42,528 nucleotides of DNA from CAZAGD01 sp964484485 (lineage in GTDB: Bacteria > Desulfobacterota > SM23-61). A program made the position numbers and the translations under genes. The notes below the pieces were generated by a model, which made no database searches, had not been told where the DNA came from, and was given only the letters and a program-made list of their open reading frames with translations. Positions 17,010-25,626 of the stretch are shown piece after piece (position 1 is the stretch's first letter; each line of letters begins with the position of its first letter). The stretch is taken from contig CAZAGD010000232.1 of the NCBI GenBank assembly GCA_964484485.1, forward strand, positions 1 through 42,528. The letters are read 5' to 3'.

Positions 17010-17146
17010 CACTCAACCTCTCCCCGAAGAGACTGTGTCTTAATTGAAGGAGATGGTCAGAGGCAGGCCTTCGGTCTTTTTCAGACCTCTCGGCCCATTC
17101 AAGTCAATCACTAAGGCGACACAGCCTCGAAAGGGGGAGGGGAGTG
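17010..17146. repeat. 137-bp imperfect inverted repeat between btuB and the DUF6504-like gene (MITE-like or structured RNA)
   Basis: The outer arms 17010-17039 and 17118-17146 pair over about 30 bp with a few mismatches. CACTC and GAGACTGTGTC on the left face GACACAGCCTC and GAGTG on the right, with C-rich and G-rich tracts between. Nested inside are GGCC (17066-17069) with GGCC (17092-17095), and GGTCT (17073-17077) with AGACC (17083-17087). It fills nearly the whole gap inside a minus-strand transcription unit and carries no reading frame. No second copy is visible in the window. Confidence 0.55.
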
Positions 17147-17164
17147 AAGCTAATTTAAATAAAT

Positions 17165-19006
17165 TTAAAAAGTAAAGGATATTCCACCGCTCAAGGCCTG
17201 AGGAGGCATGGGATAGCCTTCCACGATTTGGTATTGCCTATTAAAGGTGTTATTTAAAGCAAGGAAGGCTTCCCCTTTAAATTTCTTATATACTTTAAAT
17301 TCATAAGCTACCTGGGCATCTAGCACAAAATGATCGCGATTTAACTTGCTCGTCTGATTTAGCCAATACTCCACATATCGGCCCCGCAGTGAAGCCTTCA
17401 GGCCAAAAGGAGTTGTATATTCCAAGCCAACATTTAATATCTGTTTCGGTTTCGCCGCAATCGGCTCACCCGTGTCTTCATCACGCGGGTAAATATAGGA
17501 GTAGTTTATAGGAATAGAAAGAACTGGTAAAGGATGAAAAATTAGCTCAATTTCTCCTCCCCAAATTTTCGCCGACCTCACATTGCTCGGCCGGAATTTC
17601 CAATCTTCTCCCATAGCCCAATAGATAAGGTCCTTTACTTCCCGCAAAAATCCGGCAGCGCGGAAAACAGCTAATTTTCCGAATTTTTTCTCTCCGCCTA
17701 TTTCATAAGCCCAAGCCTTCTCCGGCTGCAAATTGGGATTTCCGGCTACAAAGGCATCTTCTGGCCAGTAAAGATCATCAAAAGTTGGAGCGCGGAACGA
17801 ACGGCCCACCGAAGCCCGCAGGCGTACATCCTCAGGTAATCTAATAAGCACTCCCAGACGGGGATTGAATTGATCTTCATATATGGAATGGGCATCAAAT
17901 CGTAAACCAAGCGTTAAGGTTAGAGGTTGAGCTATTTCTATCTCATCCTGCACATATAAAGCTCCGCGGGTGGCCTCGTGCACCCCTAAGGCACTGCTAT
18001 CCACTCGATCTTTGATTATTTCGGCACCACCTGTTAAGAAATGAGCCTTGAAAAAAGAGGAGGTTATTTGCATCTCTCCTCCAGTGGCCAAATTCTTGTG
18101 TAAAAAAGGAGCTCCTATGTTTATTCCTTGGCTTCCTTGCTCAAAAGTGCGACGGTATATGTTCTGGAAGCCTTTAAAATTGAGGTCCAAGGGTTGGAAT
18201 TTCCCGTGATAATTAAAATCTATTTGCGTTATTTCATCTTGCTGACGATCGTCCGGATCAGGATAAGTTTCTGAGCCCGGAACACCAATTTCTTTAGTGG
18301 TAAAACGGGTGGCTAAATTTACGCGGTGGCCCGGATTAAATTCATAATTAAGCTGCCCGCTCAAAATTAGCGCATCTAAATCACTGTTAGGACGATAGCC
18401 GTTTGCTTTTTCTTTGGCTATGGACAAGCCGTACCCAAAAGCACCGGGTTGCCAGTGATGCGTAAGGGAATAATTCTGCGTATCAAATCGTCCATAGGAC
18501 ACCACCGCTCGCGTATAAGGATCGCCAGAAGGCCTTTTCGTAATAATATTAATAACCCCACCCATAGCGTCTGCCCCATAAAGAGCCGAGGCGGATCCCC
18601 GGAGTACCTCAATTCTTTCGATATCATCCTTAACTATAGGCAAATTACTTAGATCAAATTTTCCCGATTGAGCATCATTGATGCGGCGTCCATTGATCAA
18701 AATCAAAACTTGCTCTGCTTCCGCGCCTCTAATTTTGGGTAAGGAAACAGCTCCTCTTGGGCCATATTGACTTACTTCTACACCTGTTGCTTGCTGGATA
18801 ATTTCCCCCAAAGTTAGCTGCGGGTATTTGCTAATTTCTTCTTTGGTTAAAACACCTATCGCTTGCGGTGATTCACTTATGGCGATCTCTGTTTTGGTTG
18901 CCGTTACTACCACTTGCTCCATTTGCACTTCCGTCGCAAAAACATTCTGGTTAAAAATAAATAGCCCCAACAAAATTAAAAATCCCCAAACCTTACTTCT
19001 CCTCAT
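17165..19006 (-). CDS. btuB: TonB-dependent cobalamin/corrinoid outer-membrane receptor
   Basis: 613-aa outer-membrane beta-barrel that imports B12-type corrinoids using TonB energy. It has a signal peptide (VWGFLILLGLFIFNQNVFA), a TonB box of BtuB type (EQVVVTATKTE), a plug domain (to about residue 165) with RGAEAEQVLILINGRRIND and SALYGADAMGGVINIIT, and a 22-strand-type barrel. It ends in the terminal Phe (GGISFTF) required for outer-membrane insertion. Length matches E. coli BtuB. The assignment to corrinoids is strongly supported by the cobalamin riboswitch in its leader and by btuFCD upstream. AGGAGG at 19020-19015 is the ribosome site and lies within a sequestering hairpin. No tonB or exbBD is in the window. 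Confidence 0.93.
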   Translation of the reverse strand: MRRSKVWGFLILLGLFIFNQNVFATEVQMEQVVVTATKTEIAISESPQAIGVLTKEEISKYPQLTLGEIIQQATGVEVSQYGPRGAVSLPKIRGAEAEQVLILINGRRINDAQSGKFDLSNLPIVKDDIERIEVLRGSASALYGADAMGGVINIITKRPSGDPYTRAVVSYGRFDTQNYSLTHHWQPGAFGYGLSIAKEKANGYRPNSDLDALILSGQLNYEFNPGHRVNLATRFTTKEIGVPGSETYPDPDDRQQDEITQIDFNYHGKFQPLDLNFKGFQNIYRRTFEQGSQGINIGAPFLHKNLATGGEMQITSSFFKAHFLTGGAEIIKDRVDSSALGVHEATRGALYVQDEIEIAQPLTLTLGLRFDAHSIYEDQFNPRLGVLIRLPEDVRLRASVGRSFRAPTFDDLYWPEDAFVAGNPNLQPEKAWAYEIGGEKKFGKLAVFRAAGFLREVKDLIYWAMGEDWKFRPSNVRSAKIWGGEIELIFHPLPVLSIPINYSYIYPRDEDTGEPIAAKPKQILNVGLEYTTPFGLKASLRGRYVEYWLNQTSKLNRDHFVLDAQVAYEFKVYKKFKGEAFLALNNTFNRQYQIVEGYPMPPQALSGGISFTF

Positions 19007-19014
19007 TTTTGTTT

Positions 19015-19033
19015 CCTCCTTTCCCGCGAAAGG
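19015..19033 (-). promoter_or_regulatory. Shine-Dalgarno-sequestering hairpin of the btuB riboswitch
   Basis: In the minus-strand RNA, CCUUUC (19033-19028), loop GCGG and GAAAGG (19023-19018) form a 6-bp stem whose 3' arm runs into the AGGAGG ribosome site. A competing pairing of CUUUCC with GGAAAG is possible just upstream. There is no U-run, so control should act on translation. Confidence 0.6.
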
Positions 19034-19044
19034 CTGGAAAGCTT

Positions 19045-19267
19045 CCTTCGAGGCCAGGTCTACTGGCTCAGGGCGACCTACTCGCCACGCCTTCCCAGAC
19101 CAAGTCCAGTGGCTGAAACCTTACGGCCGAAAACGAAAGAGGAAGTTATTTTTTCTTTTACGTCTTACCCCTTTCGCCTCCTGCCTTACGTTTCCCAGTG
19201 GCTTTCGTTCCCATTACAGTTGCGGGGCAGCGGTGGATTTACACCACCTTCCCTTAAGCCGCGAAGG
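19045..19267 (-). ncRNA. Cobalamin riboswitch (btuB leader)
   Basis: Reading the minus strand, the conserved core GGTGTAAATCCACCGCTGCC then CCGCAACTGTAA (about 19240-19215) is followed by a GAAAGCCACTGG segment. The B12 box AGCCAGTAGACCTGGCC lies at about 19068-19052. P1 can form between CCTTCG (19267-19262) and CGAAGG (19050-19045). Aptamer binding of adenosylcobalamin would favour the hairpin at 19015-19033 and shut off btuB translation. I found no clear promoter between the upstream ATPase gene and the aptamer. Confidence 0.92.
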
Positions 19268-19295
19268 CGATGACTTTCCCTCCTTCTTTTTAAAT

Positions 19296-19316
19296 TGGCC
19301 GAAATAATAAGTCGGC
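19296..19316 (-). terminator. weak hairpin after the ABC ATPase gene
   Basis: GGCCGA, a 9-nt loop and TCGGCC form a perfect 6-bp stem 4 nt after the stop codon at 19321. It is followed on the minus strand by AATTTAAAAAG and not by a true U-run. It could be a weak terminator or an mRNA 3'-end stabiliser between the cob/btu operon and the btuB leader. Confidence 0.4.
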
Positions 19317-19320
19317 CTCT

Positions 19321-20610
19321 TTAGCAAGCTCTTGCTTCATCCGGCATCTTTTCTCTTTGAAAAACCTTCTCTATTTCTTCCAACAGACGAGAGTGATCGG
19401 GAATAAAGATGGCTCCTTCTTCCTGCAGACGACCATAATATTTTTCGGCTTCTCCCCCGGTAAAATCAAAATTCAGTTTATTCTCCAATACAATTACGGG
19501 TTTCTTTCTTCTTAAGGCTTCGAGGGCGAGCTGTAGATTAGCTAAATTCCCCGGGCCTATGTGAAATCTCTCGACCACGACCAGATCAGCTTGGCTGACC
19601 AATCTTTGATTTTCTTGAAAAGCCCGCGCCGAGATAGGGGAGAAGGGTTCTTCTAAGGCCATAGGCAAATTAAGAATCTGGCCTATCTTTTGGTCAGTAT
19701 CGCCCATATTAATAACCCCTAAGGAAACCCGGTATCCCCGTAAAAGAAGTCGGCGCACTGAATTTGCCCCGCTTCCTTCTCCGCAAATGAGATGAATAGT
19801 CCTTTTTTCGGGCTGAATACTTTTCAAGCTAGCAGCAATGGCCAAAACCCGGGGGACACCTGAAAAAGGATTTTTCTCGATCACTACTTCCATTTCATAT
19901 ACCCGGCGGATATTCTCTTCGGTAAGGACTTCCTCCGGTCTTCCTCTGGCAAATACTGCCCCCTGATGCAAGAGGACTAAACGATGACTAAATTCTGCGG
20001 CCAGGTTTAGATCATGAGAAATATGTAACACCGTTAGTTTCTTCTCCGAATTCAGTCTTTGCATTAATTCATTTATCTCTATTTGGTGGTTAAGGTCCAA
20101 ATGGGATGTGGGTTCATCCATGAGGAGCACCTGGGCCTCTTGCGCTAAGGCCCGGGCTATTAATACTCTTTGTTTTTCTCCCTGGCTCAGCTCCCAGAAA
20201 AACCGATTTTCTAAACCGGCCACATCCGTTAGGGCCATGGCTTCCTGGGCAACTTTTAAATCGTGAGCTTTCTCCCACCCTAACCGTTTTAAGTAAGGGG
20301 CTCGGCCCATAAGGACGATCTCGGCCACCGTAAAAGAAAAAGGCACATGTACCTCTTGAGGGACGACGGCAATGTGCCGGGCAACTTGGGCTCGCGAAAA
20401 AGAACGTAGGTCTTGGCCATTAAGGAGAACTCTTCCTTTTTGCGGAGGCAAGAGGCCGGCCATAATTTTTAGCAAGGTGGTTTTACCTGAACTATTGGGA
20501 CCAATCAAACCCAAAATTTCCCCTTTCTCCAGAGAAAAATTTAGTTCGGCGAAAATTTGCCGCTCGGGATAACCAAACCATACTCCTTCTAAGCTAATGG
20601 TAGACGACAT
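19321..20610 (-). CDS. btuD: Cobalamin/Fe-siderophore-type ABC transporter ATPase with extra C-terminal domain
   Basis: 429-aa cytoplasmic ATPase, against about 250-260 for ordinary BtuD/FecE. Residues 1 to about 260 hold the full ABC set: Walker A GPNSSGKTT, Q-loop VVPQEV, signature LSQGEKQR, Walker B VLLMDEPTSHLD and switch His in HISHD. Residues about 268-429 form a second domain that begins RTIHLICGEGSGANSVRRLL. It continues with GVINMGDTDQKIGQ, EEPFSPIS and HIGPGNLANLQLALEALR, and reads like an alternating beta/alpha Rossmann-like domain. I recall similar extensions on ATPases of this transporter family in some anaerobes and archaea; their function is not known to me. The gene overlaps btuC by 17 bp and is the last of the riboswitch-controlled operon. 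Confidence 0.88.
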   Translation of the reverse strand: MSSTISLEGVWFGYPERQIFAELNFSLEKGEILGLIGPNSSGKTTLLKIMAGLLPPQKGRVLLNGQDLRSFSRAQVARHIAVVPQEVHVPFSFTVAEIVLMGRAPYLKRLGWEKAHDLKVAQEAMALTDVAGLENRFFWELSQGEKQRVLIARALAQEAQVLLMDEPTSHLDLNHQIEINELMQRLNSEKKLTVLHISHDLNLAAEFSHRLVLLHQGAVFARGRPEEVLTEENIRRVYEMEVVIEKNPFSGVPRVLAIAASLKSIQPEKRTIHLICGEGSGANSVRRLLLRGYRVSLGVINMGDTDQKIGQILNLPMALEEPFSPISARAFQENQRLVSQADLVVVERFHIGPGNLANLQLALEALRRKKPVIVLENKLNFDFTGGEAEKYYGRLQEEGAIFIPDHSRLLEEIEKVFQREKMPDEARAC

Positions 20611-21667
20611 GCCCTTTTTTCCTTAATAAATAAATAAAAAAAGGGGCTCCGCTGAGCGCCGTAATAACGCCTACGGGAATTTCATTCGGGGCCATAATTG
20701 TCCGCGCCACAGTATCGGCCGCTGCCAGAAATAAACCACCTAAAATTGCCGCCGCCGGTAATAAAAAGCGATGGTCCGGCCCCCATAGTAAACGGACCAA
20801 ATGGGGAATAATTAAGCCGACAAAGCCGATTAACCCCGAAACGGCCACCACTGCTCCGGTGATCAAAGAAGTTAAAAGAAAGGAGATTTTTTTTAACCTC
20901 TCCACTTCTACCCCTAATCCGGCCGCCGTCTCTTCACCTAAAGAAAGGAGGTTTAAATCCTTGGCTAAATAAAAAAGGAGCAGACTCCCAATAAGCAAAT
21001 AGAAAAAAACAGGTCTAAAAAATTGGAAAGACAAGAACTCTAAATTCCCCATCAGCCAGAAAGTAACACCATGAAGTTTTTCATTACTTGTAGCTGAGAT
21101 GAGAAACATGATGATGGCGGAAAAAAAAGAGTTAACTATTACTCCGGCTAAGAGCATGGTTTGGGTGGGGACCCGCCCGGCGACGCGGGAGATAAAGTAA
21201 ACCAAGAAGATGGTCATTAAGGCTCCCAAGAATGCCACTCCGGGAATGGCATAATGGCCGAAAAGAAAAGCGCCGCACCCCAAAAGAATGGCCAAAACAG
21301 CACCTAAAGCTGCTCCGCTGGAAATGCCCAGGATAAATGGATCAGCCAGAGGATTACGTAAAAGGGCCTGCAAGACAGCGCCGGAGAGAGAGAGGGCCGC
21401 CCCCACCATGATGGCCGACAAAACTCGGGGAAGGCGGATTTTCAGAATTATGGCCGCATTATTTTCTGTCCAGGTGGGCGAAAAATGGAAATGGAAAAAA
21501 TGGTTGAGTATAATTGACCAAGTCTCCAGCAAAGGAATGCGCACTGCTCCCAAAGAAATGGATACTCCGGCCATGCCGAGTAATAAAATACTCAAGATTA
21601 AAATCCATCCTATCCACCTTCTTAGAGTCCACCGTCCCATGGGCCAACCATTTAAAAAAATGTTCAA
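20594..21667 (-). CDS. btuC: Cobalamin ABC transporter permease (FecCD family)
   Basis: 357-aa inner-membrane permease with about ten helices. FecCD landmarks are RLPRVLSAIMVGAALSLSGA, LLRNPLADPFILGISSGAALG, and GLIGFVGLIIPHLVRLLWGPDHR, which includes the coupling region contacted by the ATPase, with a final LSGAPFFIYLLRK. It starts with ATG 21667, overlapping btuF by 4 bp, and its end overlaps btuD by 17 bp. The family also transports haem and siderophores; corrinoid specificity is inferred from the operon. Confidence 0.9.
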   Translation of the reverse strand: MNIFLNGWPMGRWTLRRWIGWILILSILLLGMAGVSISLGAVRIPLLETWSIILNHFFHFHFSPTWTENNAAIILKIRLPRVLSAIMVGAALSLSGAVLQALLRNPLADPFILGISSGAALGAVLAILLGCGAFLFGHYAIPGVAFLGALMTIFLVYFISRVAGRVPTQTMLLAGVIVNSFFSAIIMFLISATSNEKLHGVTFWLMGNLEFLSFQFFRPVFFYLLIGSLLLFYLAKDLNLLSLGEETAAGLGVEVERLKKISFLLTSLITGAVVAVSGLIGFVGLIIPHLVRLLWGPDHRFLLPAAAILGGLFLAAADTVARTIMAPNEIPVGVITALSGAPFFIYLLRKKGHVVYH

Positions 21668-22590
21668 TGAATTTTAAAGGCCTCGGGGTGCAGCGCCCTG
21701 GCCACTTCCTCCAGCCCGATTACGATCCGCGGTGAAGGGCGATGGATGAGGTCAGCTTCCAACACATAGACGCGCCCCTGCCGCACAGCCGTAATCGTTT
21801 TCCACCGCTCCCACCACTGTCGTTGTTCAAGTAAGGGATCTGCAGATTTCATCGAGGCTAAGAGAATTACTTCCGGATCCAACGCCAACACTTCTTCTAT
21901 ACTCAAGCGGGGATATTTTCCTACAGCCGTTTCTGCTAAATTCCGCCCGCCGGCTAAACGGATTAAATCGTCGATAAAAGTTCCTTTGCCGGCACTGAGC
22001 AAAGGGTCGAAGTTAAGCACATGGAGCACCCGCGGTTGGGAAAAGCCTTTAACTTTTTCCCGAATTTGTTTTATTCTTTTGCTCATTTCGGCAGCTATCT
22101 CTAAGCTTTTTTGCGCCGCCGAAGTAACTTCGCCGATTCGACGTACAGAATCAATTATCTCGGCCACGTTACCAGGGTTAGAAATGTAAACAGGTATTTT
22201 TAACTCGGCCAATCTGACTACTAAACTTTTTAATTCGCCTTCAGCCAAGCCCACCACCAAATCTGGCTTCAGAGCCACTATCTTTTCTAAGGAAGGATGA
22301 GCATAATCCCCGATCTTTTCTTTTTTCCTGGCGGCGGGAGGAAATTGACAAAAATTGCTTACGCCTACTATCTTTTTTTCCAGTTGCAAAGCAAAGAGTA
22401 TCTCCGTAATGCTGGGCGCCAAGGAAATTATCCGTTGGGGCGGCCGCGGTAATTCCAATTGGCGACCCACTTCATCAGTGAAAGTGGCCGCCATAATCCA
22501 GGACCATCCGCTCCCCAAAAAGAAAGCCATTAATATTAAGCTGGCCCTTCTTCCTGTCTTTCCGCAGAGATTATTAACTCTTTTAGCCAT
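21664..22590 (-). CDS. btuF: Periplasmic cobalamin-binding protein
   Basis: 308-aa class III substrate-binding protein that delivers corrinoids to BtuCD. An N-terminal signal segment (ASLILMAFFLGSGWSWIMA, about residues 16-34) precedes FTDEVGRQLELPRPPQRIISLAPSITEILFAL, the standard BtuF opening. Further family motifs are VGVSNFCQFP, GDYAHPSLEKIVALKPDLVVG and LDPEVILLAS. No lipobox cysteine follows the signal segment, so it is probably soluble or signal-anchored in the periplasm. It overlaps cobC by 8 bp and btuC by 4 bp, placing uptake genes and loop-assembly genes on one transcript. Confidence 0.9.
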   Translation of the reverse strand: MAKRVNNLCGKTGRRASLILMAFFLGSGWSWIMAATFTDEVGRQLELPRPPQRIISLAPSITEILFALQLEKKIVGVSNFCQFPPAARKKEKIGDYAHPSLEKIVALKPDLVVGLAEGELKSLVVRLAELKIPVYISNPGNVAEIIDSVRRIGEVTSAAQKSLEIAAEMSKRIKQIREKVKGFSQPRVLHVLNFDPLLSAGKGTFIDDLIRLAGGRNLAETAVGKYPRLSIEEVLALDPEVILLASMKSADPLLEQRQWWERWKTITAVRQGRVYVLEADLIHRPSPRIVIGLEEVARALHPEAFKIH

Positions 22591-23179
22591 TGATCAGCTT
22601 TAGCACACTCCAAGAAGAAGAGTATTCGATGATATTCAAACACCCGTAGTCTTGCTCGATGCGGAGCAAATGAGCCAGGGGGAGGTGGAGAGCATCAGCA
22701 ATTATTACGCGATTAACCGCTCCATGACAAACTAAAACAAAATCTTCTCCTTGGTGTTTAGCGATTAATTCTTTAACTTTAGGTAACACCCGCTCTTGCA
22801 CATCCCTGAGGCTTTCACCTTGGGGAATACGGAAATTTTCCAAATCTTGCAGCCACCGGGGAATATCTTCAGGATATTTCTCCATAACCTCTTTATAAGT
22901 CAGTCCTTGCCATCGACCAAAATTCATCTCTCGAAACTCGCTGAAATACTGAGGAACCACTGGGTGCGGTTGGGCAATGATTTCAGCGCCTAGCCGAGTT
23001 CGTCTTAAATCACTCGCGTATATAGCCCTTATCTTTTTTTCGCGGAGGCGATCTCGTAAACTCTCCATTTGTTTAATGCCCAAAGAGGTAACATCCACAT
23101 CGGTATGCCCATTATATACGCCATGGTTGATTACTTCTCCATGACGAATCAAGTAGAGACGAGCTGATCCAGTAGGCAT
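22583..23179 (-). CDS. cobC: Histidine-phosphatase family protein, probable alpha-ribazole-5'-phosphate phosphatase
   Basis: 198-aa cytoplasmic phosphatase that would remove the phosphate from alpha-ribazole phosphate or adenosylcobalamin phosphate. The branch-1 histidine-phosphatase signature LYLIRHGEV places the nucleophilic His at residue 13. IYASDLRRTRLGAEII, FREMNFGRWQGLTYKEV and the second catalytic His in VLVCHGAVNR are all present. Family members are promiscuous and sequence alone does not separate CobC from phosphoglycerate-mutase-like enzymes. The position between cobS and btuF decides the call. Confidence 0.85.
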   Translation of the reverse strand: MPTGSARLYLIRHGEVINHGVYNGHTDVDVTSLGIKQMESLRDRLREKKIRAIYASDLRRTRLGAEIIAQPHPVVPQYFSEFREMNFGRWQGLTYKEVMEKYPEDIPRWLQDLENFRIPQGESLRDVQERVLPKVKELIAKHQGEDFVLVCHGAVNRVIIADALHLPLAHLLRIEQDYGCLNIIEYSSSWSVLKLING

Positions 23180-23199
23180 GCTTATAAACCTTTCTCTCC

Positions 23200-23955
23200 T
23201 TAAAGTTCTAAAATGTTGATTAACCCTGAAGCTAAAATAAAGACCACTGCTTCATTCAATTCGTTAGTGGCGCCTAAAGTATCTCCCGTAAAACCATTAA
23301 ATTTTTTCTCAAAAAATTTTTGCAGCCCCAAAGTAAAAATCCCCACAGCCAGCCAGAGGAGCATTCCCCAAAAACGAAAAAGAATAAAGCTGAGGAAAAG
23401 AGAAAAAGATGTAGCCAAAACCATATCCTTTTTGCCTAAACTATCCTTAAAGGCACGTCCTAGGCCACCTTCTTGGCGCGCATAAGGAGCACGGTAAGTC
23501 ATTTGCACCATACTCCAGCGACTCAAAACTAAGGCCAGAAGTAAGATGTTCATTACGGACCAGTCCGGAAGGGAATTTAAAGAAAGAAATTTAATTCCTA
23601 AAATCACTATTAGGCTTAACACACCAAACGTGCCTACATGGTGGTCTTTCATTATCCGCAACCTTTCTTCCGCTGTTTTCCCAAAGGCCAATCCATCGCA
23701 AGTATCAGCTAAGCCATCTAAGTGCAAAGCCCCATTACAAATAATCAGTAAAGTAATGAGCAAGCCATCAGCAAGATTCCGGGGGAGAAAGAAAACTAGT
23801 AGGAAATATACTGACCAGAGGATTAATCCCAAGATTAAACCGATGAGGGGGTAAAAGGCCATAGAGCGACCCCACAGGTGAGGGGCAATTTCCCTTTCGC
23901 CCCTTTTTCCAGGAAGGATGGTTAAAAATTGCCAAGCTAAGAAGAAAGCCCTCAT
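23200..23955 (-). CDS. cobS: Adenosylcobinamide-GDP ribazoletransferase (cobalamin synthase)
   Basis: 251-aa inner-membrane enzyme that joins adenosylcobinamide-GDP to alpha-ribazole (phosphate), the final assembly step. The hallmark acidic region is HLDGLADTCDGLAFGKTAEE, followed by RIMKDHHVGTFG and a late GFTGDTLGATNELNEA, all typical of CobS; about six helices are evident. ATG 23955 overlaps the cobT stop in an ATGA arrangement. Length is normal. Confidence 0.94.
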   Translation of the reverse strand: MRAFFLAWQFLTILPGKRGEREIAPHLWGRSMAFYPLIGLILGLILWSVYFLLVFFLPRNLADGLLITLLIICNGALHLDGLADTCDGLAFGKTAEERLRIMKDHHVGTFGVLSLIVILGIKFLSLNSLPDWSVMNILLLALVLSRWSMVQMTYRAPYARQEGGLGRAFKDSLGKKDMVLATSFSLFLSFILFRFWGMLLWLAVGIFTLGLQKFFEKKFNGFTGDTLGATNELNEAVVFILASGLINILEL

Positions 23956-25028
23956 TTTTCCTTGGGGGAAACTCCTGCCTCGGCAAAGGTAGCCATCTCT
24001 CTAAATAATTTAAGAGCTGCTTCGATTATCCCTATGGCCAAAGCTGCCCCTGTTCCTTCCCCTAATCTTAAGGAAAGATTTAAAATGGGTTTGGCCTCTA
24101 ATTCCTTCCACATAAACCGATGGCCTATTTCAGCGGATTCATGCGCGGCAAATATATATCTTTTAATAAGCGAATTCAGGGCACAAGCAATCATAGCTCC
24201 AGCCGTGGAGATAAAACCATCTACCACTAGGGGAATTCTATGGAAAGCGCAGCCAATTATTAAGCCAGTTATTGCCCCAATCTCTAAACCACCTACTTTG
24301 GCCAATACATCTATAGGATCTCGAGGGTCAGGCTGGTTAATCGTTAAAGCCTTGTGGACTACTTGGATCTTGCGCTGTAAAGAATGGTCATCAATCCCTG
24401 TCCCCCGATAAGTAACCTTCTCTGGAGGAAGACCAGTCAAAGCAGCCAGGATGGCACTGGAGGGCGTAGTATTACCTATACCCATATCTCCAGTACCTAC
24501 TAAATCTGCTTTTTCTTGGTAGGCTTGATCCGCCATCTCCAATCCCACATTTATAGCCTCCCAAGCTTCTTCTTTGGTCATCGCCGGCCCCTGGACAATA
24601 TTTCTCGTCCCCCGCGCCACTTTCCGATTTACTAAACCAGGAATTAGGCCAAAATCATGATCTACCCCGACATCAACTACCACCACTTGCGCTTTGGCCT
24701 GCCGCGCTAACACATTGATCCCAGCTCCCCCCCGCAAAAAGTTATATACCATTTGGGAAGTAACTTCTTTGGGATAAGCGCTCACTCCTTCAGCGACCAC
24801 TCCATGATCAGCAGCAAAGACATAAATTATTTTTTTTTCTATTTGGGGACTTAAATTTTCTACTATGGCCACATATTGCTTGGCTATTTCTTCCAATTGC
24901 CCTAAACTCCCCTGCGGTTTAGTAAGAGAATCCCATCTCTTTTGGGCTAAAGAAAAAAACTCTTCTTTTAAAGGTTGGATAGCCGCCAACTTTTCGCGCC
25001 CTATTTTTTCTAAGTCTGGGCCAGTCAT
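23952..25028 (-). CDS. cobT: Nicotinate-nucleotide:dimethylbenzimidazole phosphoribosyltransferase
   Basis: 358-aa cytoplasmic enzyme that activates the lower-ligand base to its alpha-ribotide. Landmarks are RWDSLTKPQGSLGQLE, VFAADHGVVAEGVSAYP, GDMGIGNTTPSSA and the C-terminal LRLGEGTGAALA, which carries the catalytic Glu. Length is typical. AAGGACC precedes the ATG. It lies 17 bp after cobU and overlaps cobS. Which base is used (dimethylbenzimidazole or another) cannot be told from CobT; no bza or bluB gene is in the window. Confidence 0.95.
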   Translation of the reverse strand: MTGPDLEKIGREKLAAIQPLKEEFFSLAQKRWDSLTKPQGSLGQLEEIAKQYVAIVENLSPQIEKKIIYVFAADHGVVAEGVSAYPKEVTSQMVYNFLRGGAGINVLARQAKAQVVVVDVGVDHDFGLIPGLVNRKVARGTRNIVQGPAMTKEEAWEAINVGLEMADQAYQEKADLVGTGDMGIGNTTPSSAILAALTGLPPEKVTYRGTGIDDHSLQRKIQVVHKALTINQPDPRDPIDVLAKVGGLEIGAITGLIIGCAFHRIPLVVDGFISTAGAMIACALNSLIKRYIFAAHESAEIGHRFMWKELEAKPILNLSLRLGEGTGAALAIGIIEAALKLFREMATFAEAGVSPKEK

Positions 25029-25045
25029 GCTTAGGTCCTTACATT

Positions 25046-25591
25046 TTATCCGATACTTAACTTATCGGGCCCTTTTAGCCTATGGGGCAGCCCACAGACC
25101 ATTAAAAATACTTCATCGGCCTCCTGGGCCATTTTTTGATGCACCATTCCAGTTATATCCCGAAAAAACCTCGCCGTCTCATTATCGGGCACAATTCCCC
25201 AACCTACTTCATTGCTCACAATGATAAAGGAACATTCTGTTTGGCCACAGGCCTTTAGCAAATCATCTGTTTCATTTAGAATTTTTTCTGCGCCCCAGCC
25301 GTCCAGGAGCAGGTTAGAAATCCATAAAGTTAAGCAATCAATGAGGATTAAGCTAAACTCATCTCCTCTTTCTTTGATCGTTTTAACAATTTGCCGGGGT
25401 TCTTCTATTGTCTCCCACTCCCAGGATCGACTTTCTTTGTGCCGCTTAATTCTTTGGGCCATCTCTTCATCTAAGGCTTGAGCCGTGGCTAAATATGCTT
25501 TGGGCCTTGGGTATTCCTGGCCTATTTGCAAAGCAAACTGACTCTTCCCACTCCTAACCCCGCCCGTTATAAAAATAATCTTTTTTGGCAT
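25046..25591 (-). CDS. cobU: Adenosylcobinamide kinase / adenosylcobinamide-phosphate guanylyltransferase
   Basis: 181-aa bifunctional enzyme that phosphorylates adenosylcobinamide and transfers GMP to it. The P-loop is GGVRSGKSQ (residues 10-18), the guanylylated His is about residue 51 in RIKRHKESR, and VSNEVGWGIVPD is a strong family motif. Length equals that of Salmonella CobU. It is the first gene after the riboswitch leader. The ribosome site is poor (GGTGG about 14 nt before the ATG), which is unusual next to the strong sites elsewhere here and may reflect extra translational control. Confidence 0.94.
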   Translation of the reverse strand: MPKKIIFITGGVRSGKSQFALQIGQEYPRPKAYLATAQALDEEMAQRIKRHKESRSWEWETIEEPRQIVKTIKERGDEFSLILIDCLTLWISNLLLDGWGAEKILNETDDLLKACGQTECSFIIVSNEVGWGIVPDNETARFFRDITGMVHQKMAQEADEVFLMVCGLPHRLKGPDKLSIG

Positions 25592-25626
25592 AAGAAATTT
25601 TAACCACCGAGCTCGCTGAAGACCAA

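Noticed and set aside
18828..19307. Open frame of 159 codons on the plus strand
   Set aside because: It runs antisense to the btuB signal-peptide region and through the btuB riboswitch; composition is that of a shadow frame.
21288..21677. Open frame of 129 codons on the plus strand
   Set aside because: Antisense shadow of btuC; low-complexity basic composition typical of reverse-strand reading of a membrane protein gene.
23962..24411. Open frame of 149 codons on the plus strand
   Set aside because: Antisense shadow of cobT; no recognisable motif and no ribosome site of note.
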